This document shows, in pieces, positions 40,168 through 52,087 of a DNA stretch of 64,000 bases. The first letter of the stretch is position 1. Each line of letters begins with the position of its first letter. Source of the stretch: Rotaria macrura (taxonomy: Eukaryota; Rotifera; Eurotatoria; Philodinida; Philodinidae); NCBI GenBank assembly GCA_900239685.1, contig OENT01000036.1:62001-126000 (forward strand). The letters run 5' to 3'. Under the pieces are notes generated by a model. It saw only the letters and a program-made list of their open reading frames with translations. It did no database searches and was not told the DNA's origin. Both the position numbers and the translations under genes were made by a program.

Positions 40168-41344
40168 TCTCGTTTTTATGTTTTTAGTATCATTCTATTA
40201 GATCAATGCAAGTTCTTTGATTATTGATTATTTTGTTGAATATACGCATTGGTATTTGAAAATATTCATAACCGAGAAAATTTCAAGGAATTTCGTTCGA
40301 CATATGTCTACCTTATTCCTATTGATCATAGTGTATGCATGTCAATAGTAGAGTTTACTTGTGCTTTGCTTCAAACTTATGTTAGATTCCTTCATTTACT
40401 ATATTACACTTGATAAAAGGATTTCATCTTACAAGAAAATTTATTTGTTTTGAGTACCGATGGGAAATACTCATCTACATCAGAAATGTATCCGCAATTA
40501 CTGAGATGGGATATATGAACAAGTTTTTTTTTCCTACAATCTCGTATAGTAGAAGTGACTTGTTGTAATAGAATTAAAGCTTCTCGAAATCTGAGAATCA
40601 CTGAATTACAAAGAGACAGCCATAGCTATGTCAATAGCATCTAGTGGTTTGAGCATCATTTCTACTATAACATCATTGATGATCAGGATGTGTGAATTTA
40701 AATGGGGTATTCGCTATCCTCAGATATGATTGAAACAGTTGGAATATATTTCTATCTCTGGCAATATCCAATTTTTACTATCGGAAACAAAAGAAAACTA
40801 TTCCAATACCTACTTTAGTTCTTAAATGAGTAAATTGCTGATTTAGATGAGTATTTCTTCGTCATAGAAAAGCATTTCATCGACTGTGATATAGGAAATC
40901 AGGGGAACTAAGATAAGCTAATAGTAGAGCTCGAGTAAATATAGCTATTGATACAAGAAAAATATGATCGATTTGGATATGGCAAAGGTACCTTACATGA
41001 AATCCGTTTAAATTTCTGGCTTATGAAATTTCGCACTAATCCTTTTTGCATCTGGTGACACTATAGTCCAGATGAAGTGCATTCTAAATATAGATACTGT
41101 CTCTCGTTCTTAATAATAAAACGTACACAGCCGCATCGTGCTTAAGTTTCTTATTTTGAAGCACGAACACTATGAAATGAAGAATAAGAAAAAAGAAAAG
41201 AGCGCACAGGATAAGTTCTGAGAATCAGAGTCATTTGTTTCACAAATTTTAGTCTTATAAAAAGTACGACAAAAAAATTTCTTATACTTTTTCTATCATC
41301 ATTGAAAGGAAATAACAGCAAAGTAGGATCATACATTCTAGATA
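40168..41344. other. Spacer between the two EamA genes
   Basis: 1.18 kb, AT-rich, with no exon, repeat or RNA recognised. It presumably carries the 3' UTR of copy 1 and the promoter of copy 2. Confidence 0.45.
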
Positions 41345-42601
41345 ATGAAACAAGAAGCACACATGGCCGAAAAAGTCATCATGATTGATACCATTCCATC
41401 GACAACGAAAGACAAAATCGATGATGTCAGTATGCATGGTATTGATCCTCTCATTGAGCCGTTGATTGACTTCGATGAATTAAAAGCAGCTATTGAAACT
41501 AGCGAAACACTCACTCGTCTTGAAAGAAAATGTTCATCCATCATTTCAGTGCATTCAAACAAACAAAATCAAACAAAATCGTCTGCTGAATGTATTGGCC
41601 GATGCACAGGGATGATCTATGCACTTCTTGGTTCATGTTTTTTTACGTGTTCAGGTTTCATTATTAAACANTTACGTGTCGATTTCTTTGATGCACTATT
41701 TGGTCGATTTTTCGCACAAACAGTAATTTTGATTGCATTTATTTTTTACAAAAAAAATAAGTGGATAAACGGCACGACTAATTTAATTATTTTACAAATA
41801 GTTCGCACCGTTGTAGCATCGAGTGGTTTGCTTTTATTTTTTCTTAGCTATCGTTATATTCCATTACCAGATTTAACAACATGCCGTTACACACAAGTTG
41901 TATGGACAGCTATATTGGCTATGATTATTTTTCATGAACGTATATCATTACCAACTGTATTTGCTATCATATTAACATTAATTGGTGTTACATTAGTTGC
42001 TCAACCAACATTTATATTTGATAATGCTCAAGCGTTATCGAATAAACATCGTATTACAATCAATACTACAAATCACACATACGTCGAATCTGACGTATCT
42101 CATCGTTTACTCGGTATTTCTTTGGCACTTGGATGTGCCTTTTCATTAGCATTAACGTTTGTACTTAGTAAAATATTGCTTATTTCAAAAATTCCTCAAA
42201 GTGTAATCATGCTTGAATTTTCGATATTCAATTTATTTGCACTTACTCTCAATCATATATATAATCGTTTTATACAAAATACATATGCTAATCGTACAAT
42301 GTTTACATGGCAGTTTTGTGTTGCTGCATCTGTTTCATTATTACAACTATTGTCATCAACGCTAACGCAACGAGCTATTAGACTTGAACATCCGTCGATC
42401 GTTTCTATTGTTCAATCATCAGACATTCTTTTTGCGATAGCATTACAAAATTTATTTACGAATGAAAAATCGAACTGGTTCGTTTTAGTTGGTTCATTAT
42501 TTGTTACAACAAGTATATTTATCGTTGGAATTCATAAATTCTGGAAAGATCGAAAGAAGTCATCGGAAAACAATACGAATGATCCGAAATTATCAAAATG
42601 A
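41345..42601 (+). CDS. EamA-family membrane transporter (SLC35G-like), copy 2
   Basis: An intronless gene of 418 residues, a clear paralogue of the upstream copy. Shared blocks include CRYTQVVWTAILAMIIFHERI, EHPSIVSIVQSSDI, SNWFVLVGSLFVTTSIFIVG and HKFWKDRK. Two EamA repeats (about 95-225 and 255-405) follow a hydrophilic N-terminus unlike that of copy 1. The N-terminal regions and the loop between repeats differ most. One codon contains the ambiguous base at 41671 (CAN, so His or Gln; copy 1 has Gln there). The substrate is unknown. The tandem order and same orientation indicate local duplication. Confidence 0.85.
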   Translation: MKQEAHMAEKVIMIDTIPSTTKDKIDDVSMHGIDPLIEPLIDFDELKAAIETSETLTRLERKCSSIISVHSNKQNQTKSSAECIGRCTGMIYALLGSCFFTCSGFIIKXLRVDFFDALFGRFFAQTVILIAFIFYKKNKWINGTTNLIILQIVRTVVASSGLLLFFLSYRYIPLPDLTTCRYTQVVWTAILAMIIFHERISLPTVFAIILTLIGVTLVAQPTFIFDNAQALSNKHRITINTTNHTYVESDVSHRLLGISLALGCAFSLALTFVLSKILLISKIPQSVIMLEFSIFNLFALTLNHIYNRFIQNTYANRTMFTWQFCVAASVSLLQLLSSTLTQRAIRLEHPSIVSIVQSSDILFAIALQNLFTNEKSNWFVLVGSLFVTTSIFIVGIHKFWKDRKKSSENNTNDPKLSK

Positions 42602-45300
42602 TTCAACAATCCTATGATATTAGTTAAATAGAGAGAAAATAAAAAACATCGAATAGTTTGCTGTGTTCCATGAATAGTCTAACTGTTATCATTATCATTA
42701 TTTACTTGATTTGGAAATTAATCAAGGAAGAAATTTCTTTAGACTTCGACTCTGTTTGTTTTCTTTTACATAGCTACAAACAGCTTAGACCCAATCGATA
42801 AATAAATATAAACAGTTTAATCAATAATTATCGATGACAATTTTTATTCAAATCGATTTTTCCTGATTTTATTTGAAACTCTGCTTATAGGATAGAGCCT
42901 AGTCAAGGCTTTGCATACGTAGGGCATAGATCGGCACTCAAAACAGGAAGACGTCTTGCGAGGGGCCGCGATATAGATATAGGTTATCTTTTTCTAGCTT
43001 TTGAGTCCAATTTCAATAGCAGGAGTGTCACTCCCTCCCCTATTTAGGCCACGTGAGCACGCTCAAATAAGGATGAGTTTCTAATTCATTGCTAGTGAAA
43101 ATAGATGTCTAGGATCGGGGCTGTACTGTGTATTGACAATACCATTGTTACATATCTGCTTGCTTCCTTTCTTTTCTGTGTCTTCATTGCATGAGCCATC
43201 AGTATATTAATATATATATATATGTGGATACTTTATAGTTAGTTTTTTGTAAGTAAAACTTGTTCGTATCTTTCATCTCTATTGTCCTTCTATTCTGTTT
43301 CTTTGAAGTTAATAAAATATGATGGGTCAACATTTTTTTGATCAGCAAAAAGTTGAGTTTTGATAACCAAATTAAATATAAATGGTAAAGAAAGGCTTAA
43401 CAATGCTGCATGCAAATGATAAAGAAAGGCTTAACAATGCTGCATGCAAATGATAAAGAAAGACAAGATATCGATTAAATATACTTCTGTAACGAATAAG
43501 ACAAATAAGAGAATCCTCAACTTCGCGCTCACCTTCATCCACAACCATGTGCAATCCTCACTCTCTTTTTGATATATTATTTTGTTTTATTCAAGACTTC
43601 TATTGATGTTAATCATTACTTTCAACAAATAAGTTCATTTTAATTGCATATAATAAAATAAATCGAATTTCACTGACAAAATAAGTTTTTTCACTCTAAC
43701 CGGATCAACTATTGATTGATTCAGTGATCAAAACTCATCTTTTCCAAAACATTCTTATGGCCCTCGACATCTCGATTGTCTACTACGTAGTTGCAATGCA
43801 TGACAGTGGCTAAAAATTCTTCAATAAGACTATAGAAAATCTTTAGATCGATCAGTTTTCCGGTGAACCTTAATCTCGTTTTCGTACGCACATAAAGTTA
43901 TCTTTTCCATATTAACATGTAATTATAGTGAAAAAATGAAAACACATCATAATGAACAAACAAATTGCTTTAATACTCGAAATTACATCAAAAGGTGTGG
44001 CCGTCGAGGAAACTACTGCTCCGACTTACGTTCATACAGTCACACCTATAATCACACACCTTCATCGGAAAAGAAAAAGCAGCACTCTCTAATTCTAGAA
44101 AAAAAAACTGCACTTACGTTATCAAAACTAAAATCACGATGAGCGCATAGAAAGCTACCGAGACTATAAAAGTCTGGCACCATACATCTCCCCTTACGAG
44201 ACACTGGTTATTTTTCTATAAATTTTGCATAAATAAAAATTTTAACGCAACCCAACCATTCTAAATATTTCAATTCTTTTTGTTGACTCCCATCGTAGAA
44301 AAACACGAATAGATACTCTATGGATATTTATGAGCGACGTAAAAAATAGTATTTTACCGCAGCCATTTCATAGAATACAAGCAAAGAAAACTTCGGAAGC
44401 TAATCTATTCCATTAATCACACTACAAACTATTCAAATGTGTTCCTACGGTTATTCACTTTGAGTAATCATATCGCAACAAAGCAAGTCAATAATGGAGA
44501 GAATGCAGAAATAGAAGAAAGACATCTGAAGAAGAAACTTTGATTGCAATACAAAACTTCAAATTCAAAATGAATTCTAAGGATGTAAACTATGAAAGAT
44601 AATAGCCAAAAAACCCCTTGCTGTAAATCTACACAATAATCAAGCAAATACTGAAATCTTTTATTCAGATCTATCTTATGCGCATAGTCTAAACGGAAGA
44701 AGCATTCCAAAAATGTTAGAACAAATATTTTTATAGTAGTTTAGTATTCTTTTGAGAAAAGAAAGTTAGAAAGTGATTAGAAGCAATTATATTGAATGAA
44801 AAACACAAATAAATTGATCCTACCTCTTTTATTCAGTGTTAAATTTCATGTGAACATTTGACTAGTTACTGCTCGTTCTATGAAGATCCATGTTTATGAG
44901 ACTTATAAAACTTACTACTATTTGCTTTCGATCTGATTATATGATAATATCGAATATTGTCTTATCATTGGTGGTCGTATAAAATACAAAGATCAATAAC
45001 ATCTAGAAACGATATTAAAGTAGTTACATCTTCTATTAATAAGAGTTGTTACTTTTCTTTCTCTCTCTCTCTTCCGATTTGATCAATCGTTTAGCAAAAA
45101 CAAAACAAGCATAGAAAACCATCACTAAACTATCGGAATTTATTAAAATTTAAATAATATGACTAAAAAGAAAAGACTTCAGAAAACAAAACAAATTATC
45201 TTTACATAGCAAAAGAGAAGAGCATATACATATATCATGCTGACAAAGCCGTATAAAATGGAATTAATAAACATAAGCATAAAAATATAAAATTAAAATT
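42602..45300. other. 2.7 kb intergenic region with a short tandem repeat
   Basis: It contains a GC-richer stretch (about 42.9-43.1 kb), a TA repeat near 43208-43222, the 34 bp tandem repeat listed separately and a CT repeat near 45060-45072. No exon was recognised. It separates convergent genes, so both 3' UTRs lie at its edges. Confidence 0.45.
43386..43463. repeat. 34 bp tandem repeat, about 2.3 copies
   Basis: The unit starts TAAAGAAAGGCTTAACAATG and continues through CTGCATGCAAATGA. Copies begin at 43386 and 43420, and a partial one at 43454. The first two copies are identical over the unit, so the duplication looks recent. Confidence 0.85.
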
Positions 45301-48300
45301 TTATACATAAGCAGCCGTAAGCCGTTGGAAAAGTGTTTCTTGTCGTATCGGATCATCATTATCATACATTCTTGTTGATGTTCTCATAGCCAAAAAAATG
45401 TAAGCACCGATAAATTCATGTATAGATTTACTATCTATACCATACAATGGTAAAAATTCTATTGTTTCACCATCAAATTCAATTGTAAGCAATTTATTTT
45501 CCCAATTAACATTCCATGAACGCATTCGAGATATCCACCATGTTTTTAATGTTTCGCCAGTCATTGTCATACGTAAAAGACGATTTGAACCAATACCAAG
45601 TAATTCCTAAACAAGTAAAACATTAGACATTGAAGTCTCCTAACAGAGAAGCTGAAAGAAAGAGAAAGAATCAATATCTTACTTCTTTTTTATTTGAATC
45701 CGTAAATTTAACGACAAATGTTGAAATACCAAATTCCGGTAATGTTTGCCATATTTTTAAATATCGTAATTTAGCTTCAGTACCATCTAAATTACTAACA
45801 GTAGTATACGATTCGAGAATACGTTCAGTTAACTAAAAGTAAAAGTTAACAGATTTCATTCTATCTATCTACATGTATTTGTCGTTTTTTCTGTTTTCTT
45901 TTGGTATTTGGTTGATGACATTCTTTCTTTATATTTGTTTTTTTCATACTGTTAAATCGACTATTCAGCATAATGGTATTTATGAACACTCGAGTTATTC
46001 AATAAATACAAGTCTTTGTTAATGTTAAAGTAATGTAATGTAAATATCAGTTAGATGAGTACTATCTTGTGTTGGTAAATCTTTAGAAAATTCTAATAGA
46101 AATAAGTCTTTCTTTATTGTCAACAATCAATGCTTTTTCATGAGCAATCGAAACATGTTGAATCTAGTGTAGAATTAAAAATCTTTGTATGAGTCCTCTT
46201 GAGAAAATAGAAAGTATATTTTTAAAATGTAGTACACTGATTGGATTAGGATAAAAGAAAAATATCGTATATTCTATAAAAAAAAAAGTCAATAGTCAAC
46301 TTCAAGAACACACATCTACATTAGTCTTTTGTTAATTTTCATGTAATCGACTGAAAAATAAAACAATGATGAAGCAAACTTATTCACTAAAAGTGCTCAA
46401 ACATATCAAACTGATCAAATTTCAACGACGTTTTTCAGTCAATATTAGGTAGGTAACTCAAGTTAGTTCATGAATTCATCGTCGGTATCGACTATTTCTA
46501 GTACCAAGTATTATAGGTAACTCATTAATGTAAGTACAAAATGTTCAATCCTTTATTACACAAAATGACAACAAACTTCTAGTATATGAAAGGCATTGTT
46601 AAAAACAATTATCCAAAGAATATGAAAATAAAATTGATTAACTGTTAATATTTAAAAATTGAAGAGAAATATCACAATATTTATTTGAATAAATTTAGAC
46701 AAAAATAAAATATGTAGTCGAAATTCACGAACATTGGTTGTGGACGTACTGATGAATATTTCGTCATATATTCTAAGACAGAAGATGTTATGGAATAACA
46801 CGAAAATAAGTGGAATTCTACATGTGAATATCGATGTGTAATAATTGTGTAACAATGAGATTATTTTCGAATTCATTACATGAAGTAAAATCTCCATGGT
46901 TCTCATGCTACATGGTACGATTGCTGTACTTGAAGTCGAAGAGTACATATCAGTGTTATTTCATCTGTCGAATCATGTCACTATGTGTTCGAATTTCTCT
47001 GATTGAAAAATAAAATCAAACTACTTATTTTTTCATCCCAAAAAGAATATGACAATCATTCTATATAGCTAATTGATTATTCGATTGCAACAGAAATTTG
47101 AGAGCCTTTGCATTTTAAGCATATTCGTTCATTGAACGTTCTCAGTTGCTCCCGATGGTGTCAACATGAAGATGATAATACGTCAAGTTGTTCGACATGT
47201 TAGAATGAATAGTAAGTTACTATGATCATTGACTAGACGAGATATTCAATACACGCTTTTGTTCATTTTTATTTCGTGATCCATGTGAGAAATATTTTCT
47301 ATTATAAGTGATATTTTTTTTCTCAATAAATTATTTTGATCTTATATGCTGTGTCATGTACCCTATTGTTTTCATTTGTGTTTTATTCACTGGAGGAATC
47401 AAAAATATAATTAAATCTTATTGTTTACTAAGATTTCGTTTAACAATGAATCGTATTGTTAAAAATCAAAGACAGAACCTAACGAGCATCATAATATGTA
47501 CATAGTCGAGATGATCATTTGTTTGTTTGCTTTTCATTCTGTTCTTACATAAATAAATACTTCATCAATGTAAGATCGTCGTGAAGCAATAAGTTTAATT
47601 TTTGGACAATGATTTATTGGATCGAATATATTTCAAATGAAGAAAACAATTCGATAAATTTGTCCGTCAATTAAAAACAAAACCGTCTGTTTCTGTGATT
47701 GTCTGCGTGATTCAAGTTTGAAATAAGATACTACATTATATCTGATTTCAAGGAGAGAATCGCAAATATAAACGTAAAAATTTTAAAATAGATTACCATG
47801 GCATCTCTATGAATAGATCAAAACTCATACGTTTATACATAGCCATTGTTCTTCACTAGTGTTTAATGAAACAACAACGAATCGAATTCACTCACTTGTC
47901 TAGATTTATATTTTTTGGATATTTTCTTTGGAACATAATTTTCAGAATGAATATTAAATTTATGATGTTGAGAATTAGATGATGAATGTTGCATATGAAA
48001 CAATTTTAATATTGATTCACGTTCTGTTTCATAAGATGTTTCATCAAGCGATCTACCTTTTGATGCAAGTCTTAATGCAGCTATCCATGCTGCGTATTGG
48101 TGTTCCTTGAAAACAAACAGTACAAATATGTTATTTTTCTTTCGCTTTTTTCTTTTAACAAAATAGAATATCAAACATACCGTTGAACATCTAATTAATG
48201 TTTCATTCTTACCATCAATCGATGGTATCATTAAACGAATGGAATATTTTTTTGCAGACATATTCATATCAGGCAGAATTTCACAACCTTTAAGTGAGAT

Positions 48301-50747
48301 TTTTTCAATCGGTGTATTGTATTGTTGAGATTCATTGGTGAAATAAGCTAGTTGACTATCGTGTAAAACAAACCAATAACGTTTATATGATTTAAATGCA
48401 AATCGACGTGGTTTAAATAAACGTAAATAATCACGTAAATCTTCGTTGAAATATTGATGAACATTTGATTGTTGAATGGAATCTGTCGATTGAGTTTTAC
48501 CTTTACCTAATAAAGAATTTTGTAAATTTTCAAGTGCTAGATCAATATCAGTGTTATCATAATGATGATTTATGATGTCGGCCTCGTGAGATGCAATTAT
48601 TGTCGATGATGCAGATTGGATTTGTATTTGTAACTAGACATTTATGAAGGAATTGACTTTTATAAAAAACACGTTGACAACTTTTTTTGCTTACTTGTAA
48701 AGCAGCAAATGTCATCACTTCTTCTTCTGTACAATCTATATCTTCACTTAGTATGGACCATTTAGCTTGTTCATATAATTGATTTATTCGTACAGCATCA
48801 AACTATAACGAATAGGAATAAATATGTAAACAAATCATATTGTAATCGTTATTATACTTTAGGATTTAAATCATAAAATGAATAATACTTAAAACGTAAA
48901 AGTATCAAATCATTTTCATTGATAGACTGTTCCATTAATGATTTTGTTGAATCAAGCCATAGATTGTTTAATTTAGATTTTTCAATTAAATTTATCGATC
49001 GTATTACTTGTGGTAGAAGATTCTTTCTTGGTGTTGCTGGTGTTCGAGCAAGATTTCCATCATCATTCATTGTTAATATATTGAGTGATTTCGATAGATT
49101 TGATGTTGCATCTCGACTTGGATACGATGATTCAGTCATTTTATCAATAGCAGCTGTCGATCGAGGTTTTAATGTCGACGAAGAAAATAATGTTGATGTA
49201 TGAGTAGCTAATGAATCCCCCATTGAATTGTGACGATTGAGTGTATTCAAACTTTGACGACGATGACGTGATGACATACGACGTTCGCTTGTATTGATTA
49301 TTTTTGGTAAACGTAACAGTGACATTTCTTCAGCATGACGAATACCTAGTGATAAAATCAACAATAGATTTTTATCAATTCATTTTATAAGAATCTTACC
49401 GAGATTTTTACAAATTTTACAAACAGATGCATACACTGATACAGAAAAATCAGCACATATCGATAAAACACGTAAATCAGGTAATTGTAAACGAATTGAC
49501 TTATTCATTGTCGTAAATGTTAGATAACTATCAGATTGAATGCCATATTGATCAAGTGTCCATTTCATATTCATCAACCAAATATTCATTTTCGGCCACC
49601 AAAGTGCATGATCGGAAAAATCTTCGAGCACATCTATACACGAGACGAAAAATAAATCAACATAATCAATTGGTCGGAAAGCAATGCGTAGAACGTAATT
49701 TCAAAGAAATAAAAAATAATGTGAGATATACTTTTTTAGTACTAAAAACGAACCTTGAAATCAATATAGGAGTCTACTTTAAAGAAAATTCATAAGGATC
49801 GAAAGAGAATTTCCTATACCTCGAACGTATTCATAATTCGAATATGAACTAAGGTATGTGCGAGTACAATACAGAGTAGCACGTAGAATTCTAGGGAGAG
49901 CATGGATAGATTCCAGCTTTTTAGCAATTTACGAACTGAAATAGATGAAAAACAAAAGAAAGGTAAGTCAAGATATGTTATACTTGTAAAATCATAAGAA
50001 ATCATTATGCGAAAACATTGAAAAAGGGTATTGAATAAACGATAATTTTCAACTAAGGAACATTATTTTATATTTTGAGGGCATTCTACACTTCGTTGTC
50101 TAAATCAATTGACGAAAAAACCATTATAAGTCTTCATGACATGCTGCGGGTCAAATAGTTTTCTTCAGGTGAACATACAAGGATGGTAATTGTTTCTTTA
50201 TCCTTAATTACATTCACACACGCAAACAAACACATGTCCAATGAGAAAATGTCCTAGACTAGACCTATCATATTACCCACACACAAATTAGAATGAGCAC
50301 TATCTTATACAGACCTTGAATAGTCAGGACTGCCCCAAAGCAGCCAACATTGGGGGCGTGACGACATTTTTGGGAGGGTGTTTAAAAAAATTTCGAACAG
50401 AACACAAGAAAAATTTTCGATCCCACTAAGAGAAAACAAAACAATTTCATGATTGATGGGTGTCACACCCCGGACACCCCCCTCCCTCGGTCGGGTCATC
50501 TCTTTGAATAGTACATGTACACGTATCTGTTTTTCTTTAACATCTCAATTGTTTAGTTAGATTTTTCACGAATCGATCACCGTACTTAATAAGTAAGCAA
50601 TAATTTGAACTCACCAAGATGGTTAACAAGTTGAACAATGAGTCCACCGATTGTCATTGAACTTGTAACAGCAATAACCGTTGAATCGATTGTTAAATTC
50701 CATGATAATGCACTGGATATTGCCCGGTGTCCTAATGCTACCGACAT
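45301..50747 (-). CDS. FERMT: Kindlin (fermitin family, integrin co-activator)
   Basis: Eight exons (50615..50747, 49400..49633, 48858..49345, 48695..48802, 48181..48633, 47896..48105, 45683..45832 and 45301..45606) give 693 residues, matching kindlins (about 680). F0 carries [22 protein letters not shown] and LRLQLP. F1 has the usual long basic Ser/Arg-rich loop (about 150-250). F2 starts with [15 protein letters not shown] and is split by a PH domain ([19 protein letters not shown] to [16 protein letters not shown]). F3 holds GETLKTW, SWNVNW and VHEF-like [11 protein letters not shown]. Kindlins bind beta-integrin tails and phosphoinositides at the inner membrane and act with talin in adhesion. 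The integrin-binding Gln-Trp pair is Ser-Trp here. The 2.06 kb and 0.98 kb introns are unusually long. Whether it is one of several kindlin copies cannot be told. Confidence 0.93.
45833..47895 (-). other. Long intron of the kindlin gene (2.06 kb)
   Basis: GTGAGT donor and TTTTAG acceptor on the minus strand, phase 0, between the end of the F2/PH part and F3. No nested gene was recognised; ORFs of under 100 codons inside show no family motif. Confidence 0.6.
50320..50505. other. GC-rich island inside the first kindlin intron
   Basis: About 185 bp of markedly GC-richer, low-complexity sequence (TTGGGGGCGTGACG, CCCCGGACACCCCCCTCCCTC) in an AT-rich intron (49634-50614). It includes the hairpin-forming GGGTGTCACACCC at 50458-50470. 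It is probably an inserted repeat. No terminal inverted repeat or clear protein was found. Confidence 0.4.
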
Positions 50748-51154
50748 CCTGTCCTTATACAGAAAATAAGAAGCGGACTTTGAACGAAGATAACTTACGT
50801 TGCGTATGTTTGAATGAAGACGTTACTCTGCTGGTTACGTACGCATGTACTTTTTAACCAATCAATGAAATTGTATTCATTATCATATTTCTCGAACCTC
50901 TTTTTCTGTATTTCTTTCTCTATAAATTTCGTACGAGAAATGAAATAAATCTCTTATTCATGAGAAAAATCTTTCGAAGCAAGATCTGCTATCATTTTCG
51001 ACAATAATCCATTGTTTTAACCGTCCATAAAATATTTACACATCCATATATATGTATATAAATTCCTTCATCCTTTCCTCTGTACTATTTTTTGTTACTT
51101 TGTTTATTGCAGAATCAGATCAGACAACAAATTGTTTTCTTATACAAATTTATC
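50748..51154. promoter_or_regulatory. Shared divergent intergenic region (kindlin / NTF2)
   Basis: 407 bp between divergent start codons. It presumably holds both promoters and 5' UTRs. No element can be named. Confidence 0.4.
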
Positions 51155-51693
51155 ATGGGTGATTTTAAAGCCATCGGTAAAGCATTTATTGATTTTTATT
51201 ATAATAAATTTGACACTGGTCCACGAGAGGGTGTAGCTGCACTATACGTAAGTATTAAATTAATGGTTTGTGCATTCTTGTTCATATTCCATGAACATAT
51301 TCGGCCTGCTCTTTGTAAAAGGAACCTGTTTACGGCATGATGAATTTCAATAATTCAGAAATTGCAAAGGGTGCTCAAGAAATAGCTGAAAAATTACGTT
51401 CGCTAACATTTCGAACAATAACTCATACAGTATCAACCATGGAAATTCAACCAACATATGATAATTGTATTTTAATCGTCGTCACAGGCGCTCTTAAAGT
51501 AAATGCAAAAAAACAATAATAATATAAATGAACTCATCATAAGTAAGATAATATAAATATAAATTTACTTATTTATTTCATCTAGGCGGATAATGATCCA
51601 CCGATGTCGTTTACTGAGACATTTCTTCTACGTTTCATAAATAATTCATGGCTTGTAATTAACAACGTCTTTCGACTTATACTTCACGGTTAA
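51155..51693 (+). CDS. NTF2: Nuclear transport factor 2
   Basis: Three exons (51155..51247, 51322..51498 and 51586..51693) encode 125 residues, the normal NTF2 length. Matching features are the MGDFKAIGKAFIDFYYNKFD start, an NFNNSEIAKGAQEIAEKL segment equivalent to the helix after the first strands, the QPTYDNCILIVVTGALK strand and the final FLLRFINNSWLVINNVFRL block. NTF2 is a homodimer that carries RanGDP into the nucleus through FG nucleoporins. The introns are 74 and 87 bp. The start ATG aligns exactly with the family. It is divergent from kindlin. Confidence 0.93.
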
Positions 51694-52087
51694 ACAAAAT
51701 GAATAGCCAATAATATTTTCTACTAGTTTCAATATTTTGATCAGAAAAATAAAATACGAGAGAAAAAGAGAAAATATCAACCTTTTAAAAAACCGTCTAA
51801 TTGTTCATTGAACTAAATTACTCTTCATCTTTCATCAGTGTGTTTTTGTTTTCGTTTTGCTTGTCACCCATGTCTATGAAAATATAAACAAACAAGCACT
51901 ATTCATCGATGAGTTTTTTCTTTATATTTTCTCGTATGCCTTCGCTTCCTTTGTATGTTTTATTTTTATGTTTCTCTCATTATTTAACATGATCCTATAT
52001 GCATAGAAATAATTTGAATTAATCGAAAAAGAAATATTGAAAAGCGCTAAGTACTTAAGAATAACTATATTTTTTTCTCTGTGTACT
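51694..52087. other. Spacer between NTF2 and the unrecognised gene
   Basis: 394 bp, AT-rich, with nothing recognised. It probably holds the NTF2 3' UTR and the promoter of the next gene. Confidence 0.45.

Noticed and set aside
43936..44142. 68-codon plus-strand ORF rich in His, Lys and Ser
   Set aside because: Composition-driven, with no homologue or splice context recognised.
46652..47505. ORFs nested in the long kindlin intron on both strands
   Set aside because: Under 100 codons, hydrophobic AT-rich composition typical of chance, and no motifs.
50305..50499. 64-codon minus-strand ORF in the GC-rich island
   Set aside because: It overlaps low-complexity sequence inside an intron and its translation matches no family I recognise; better explained as an inserted repeat.
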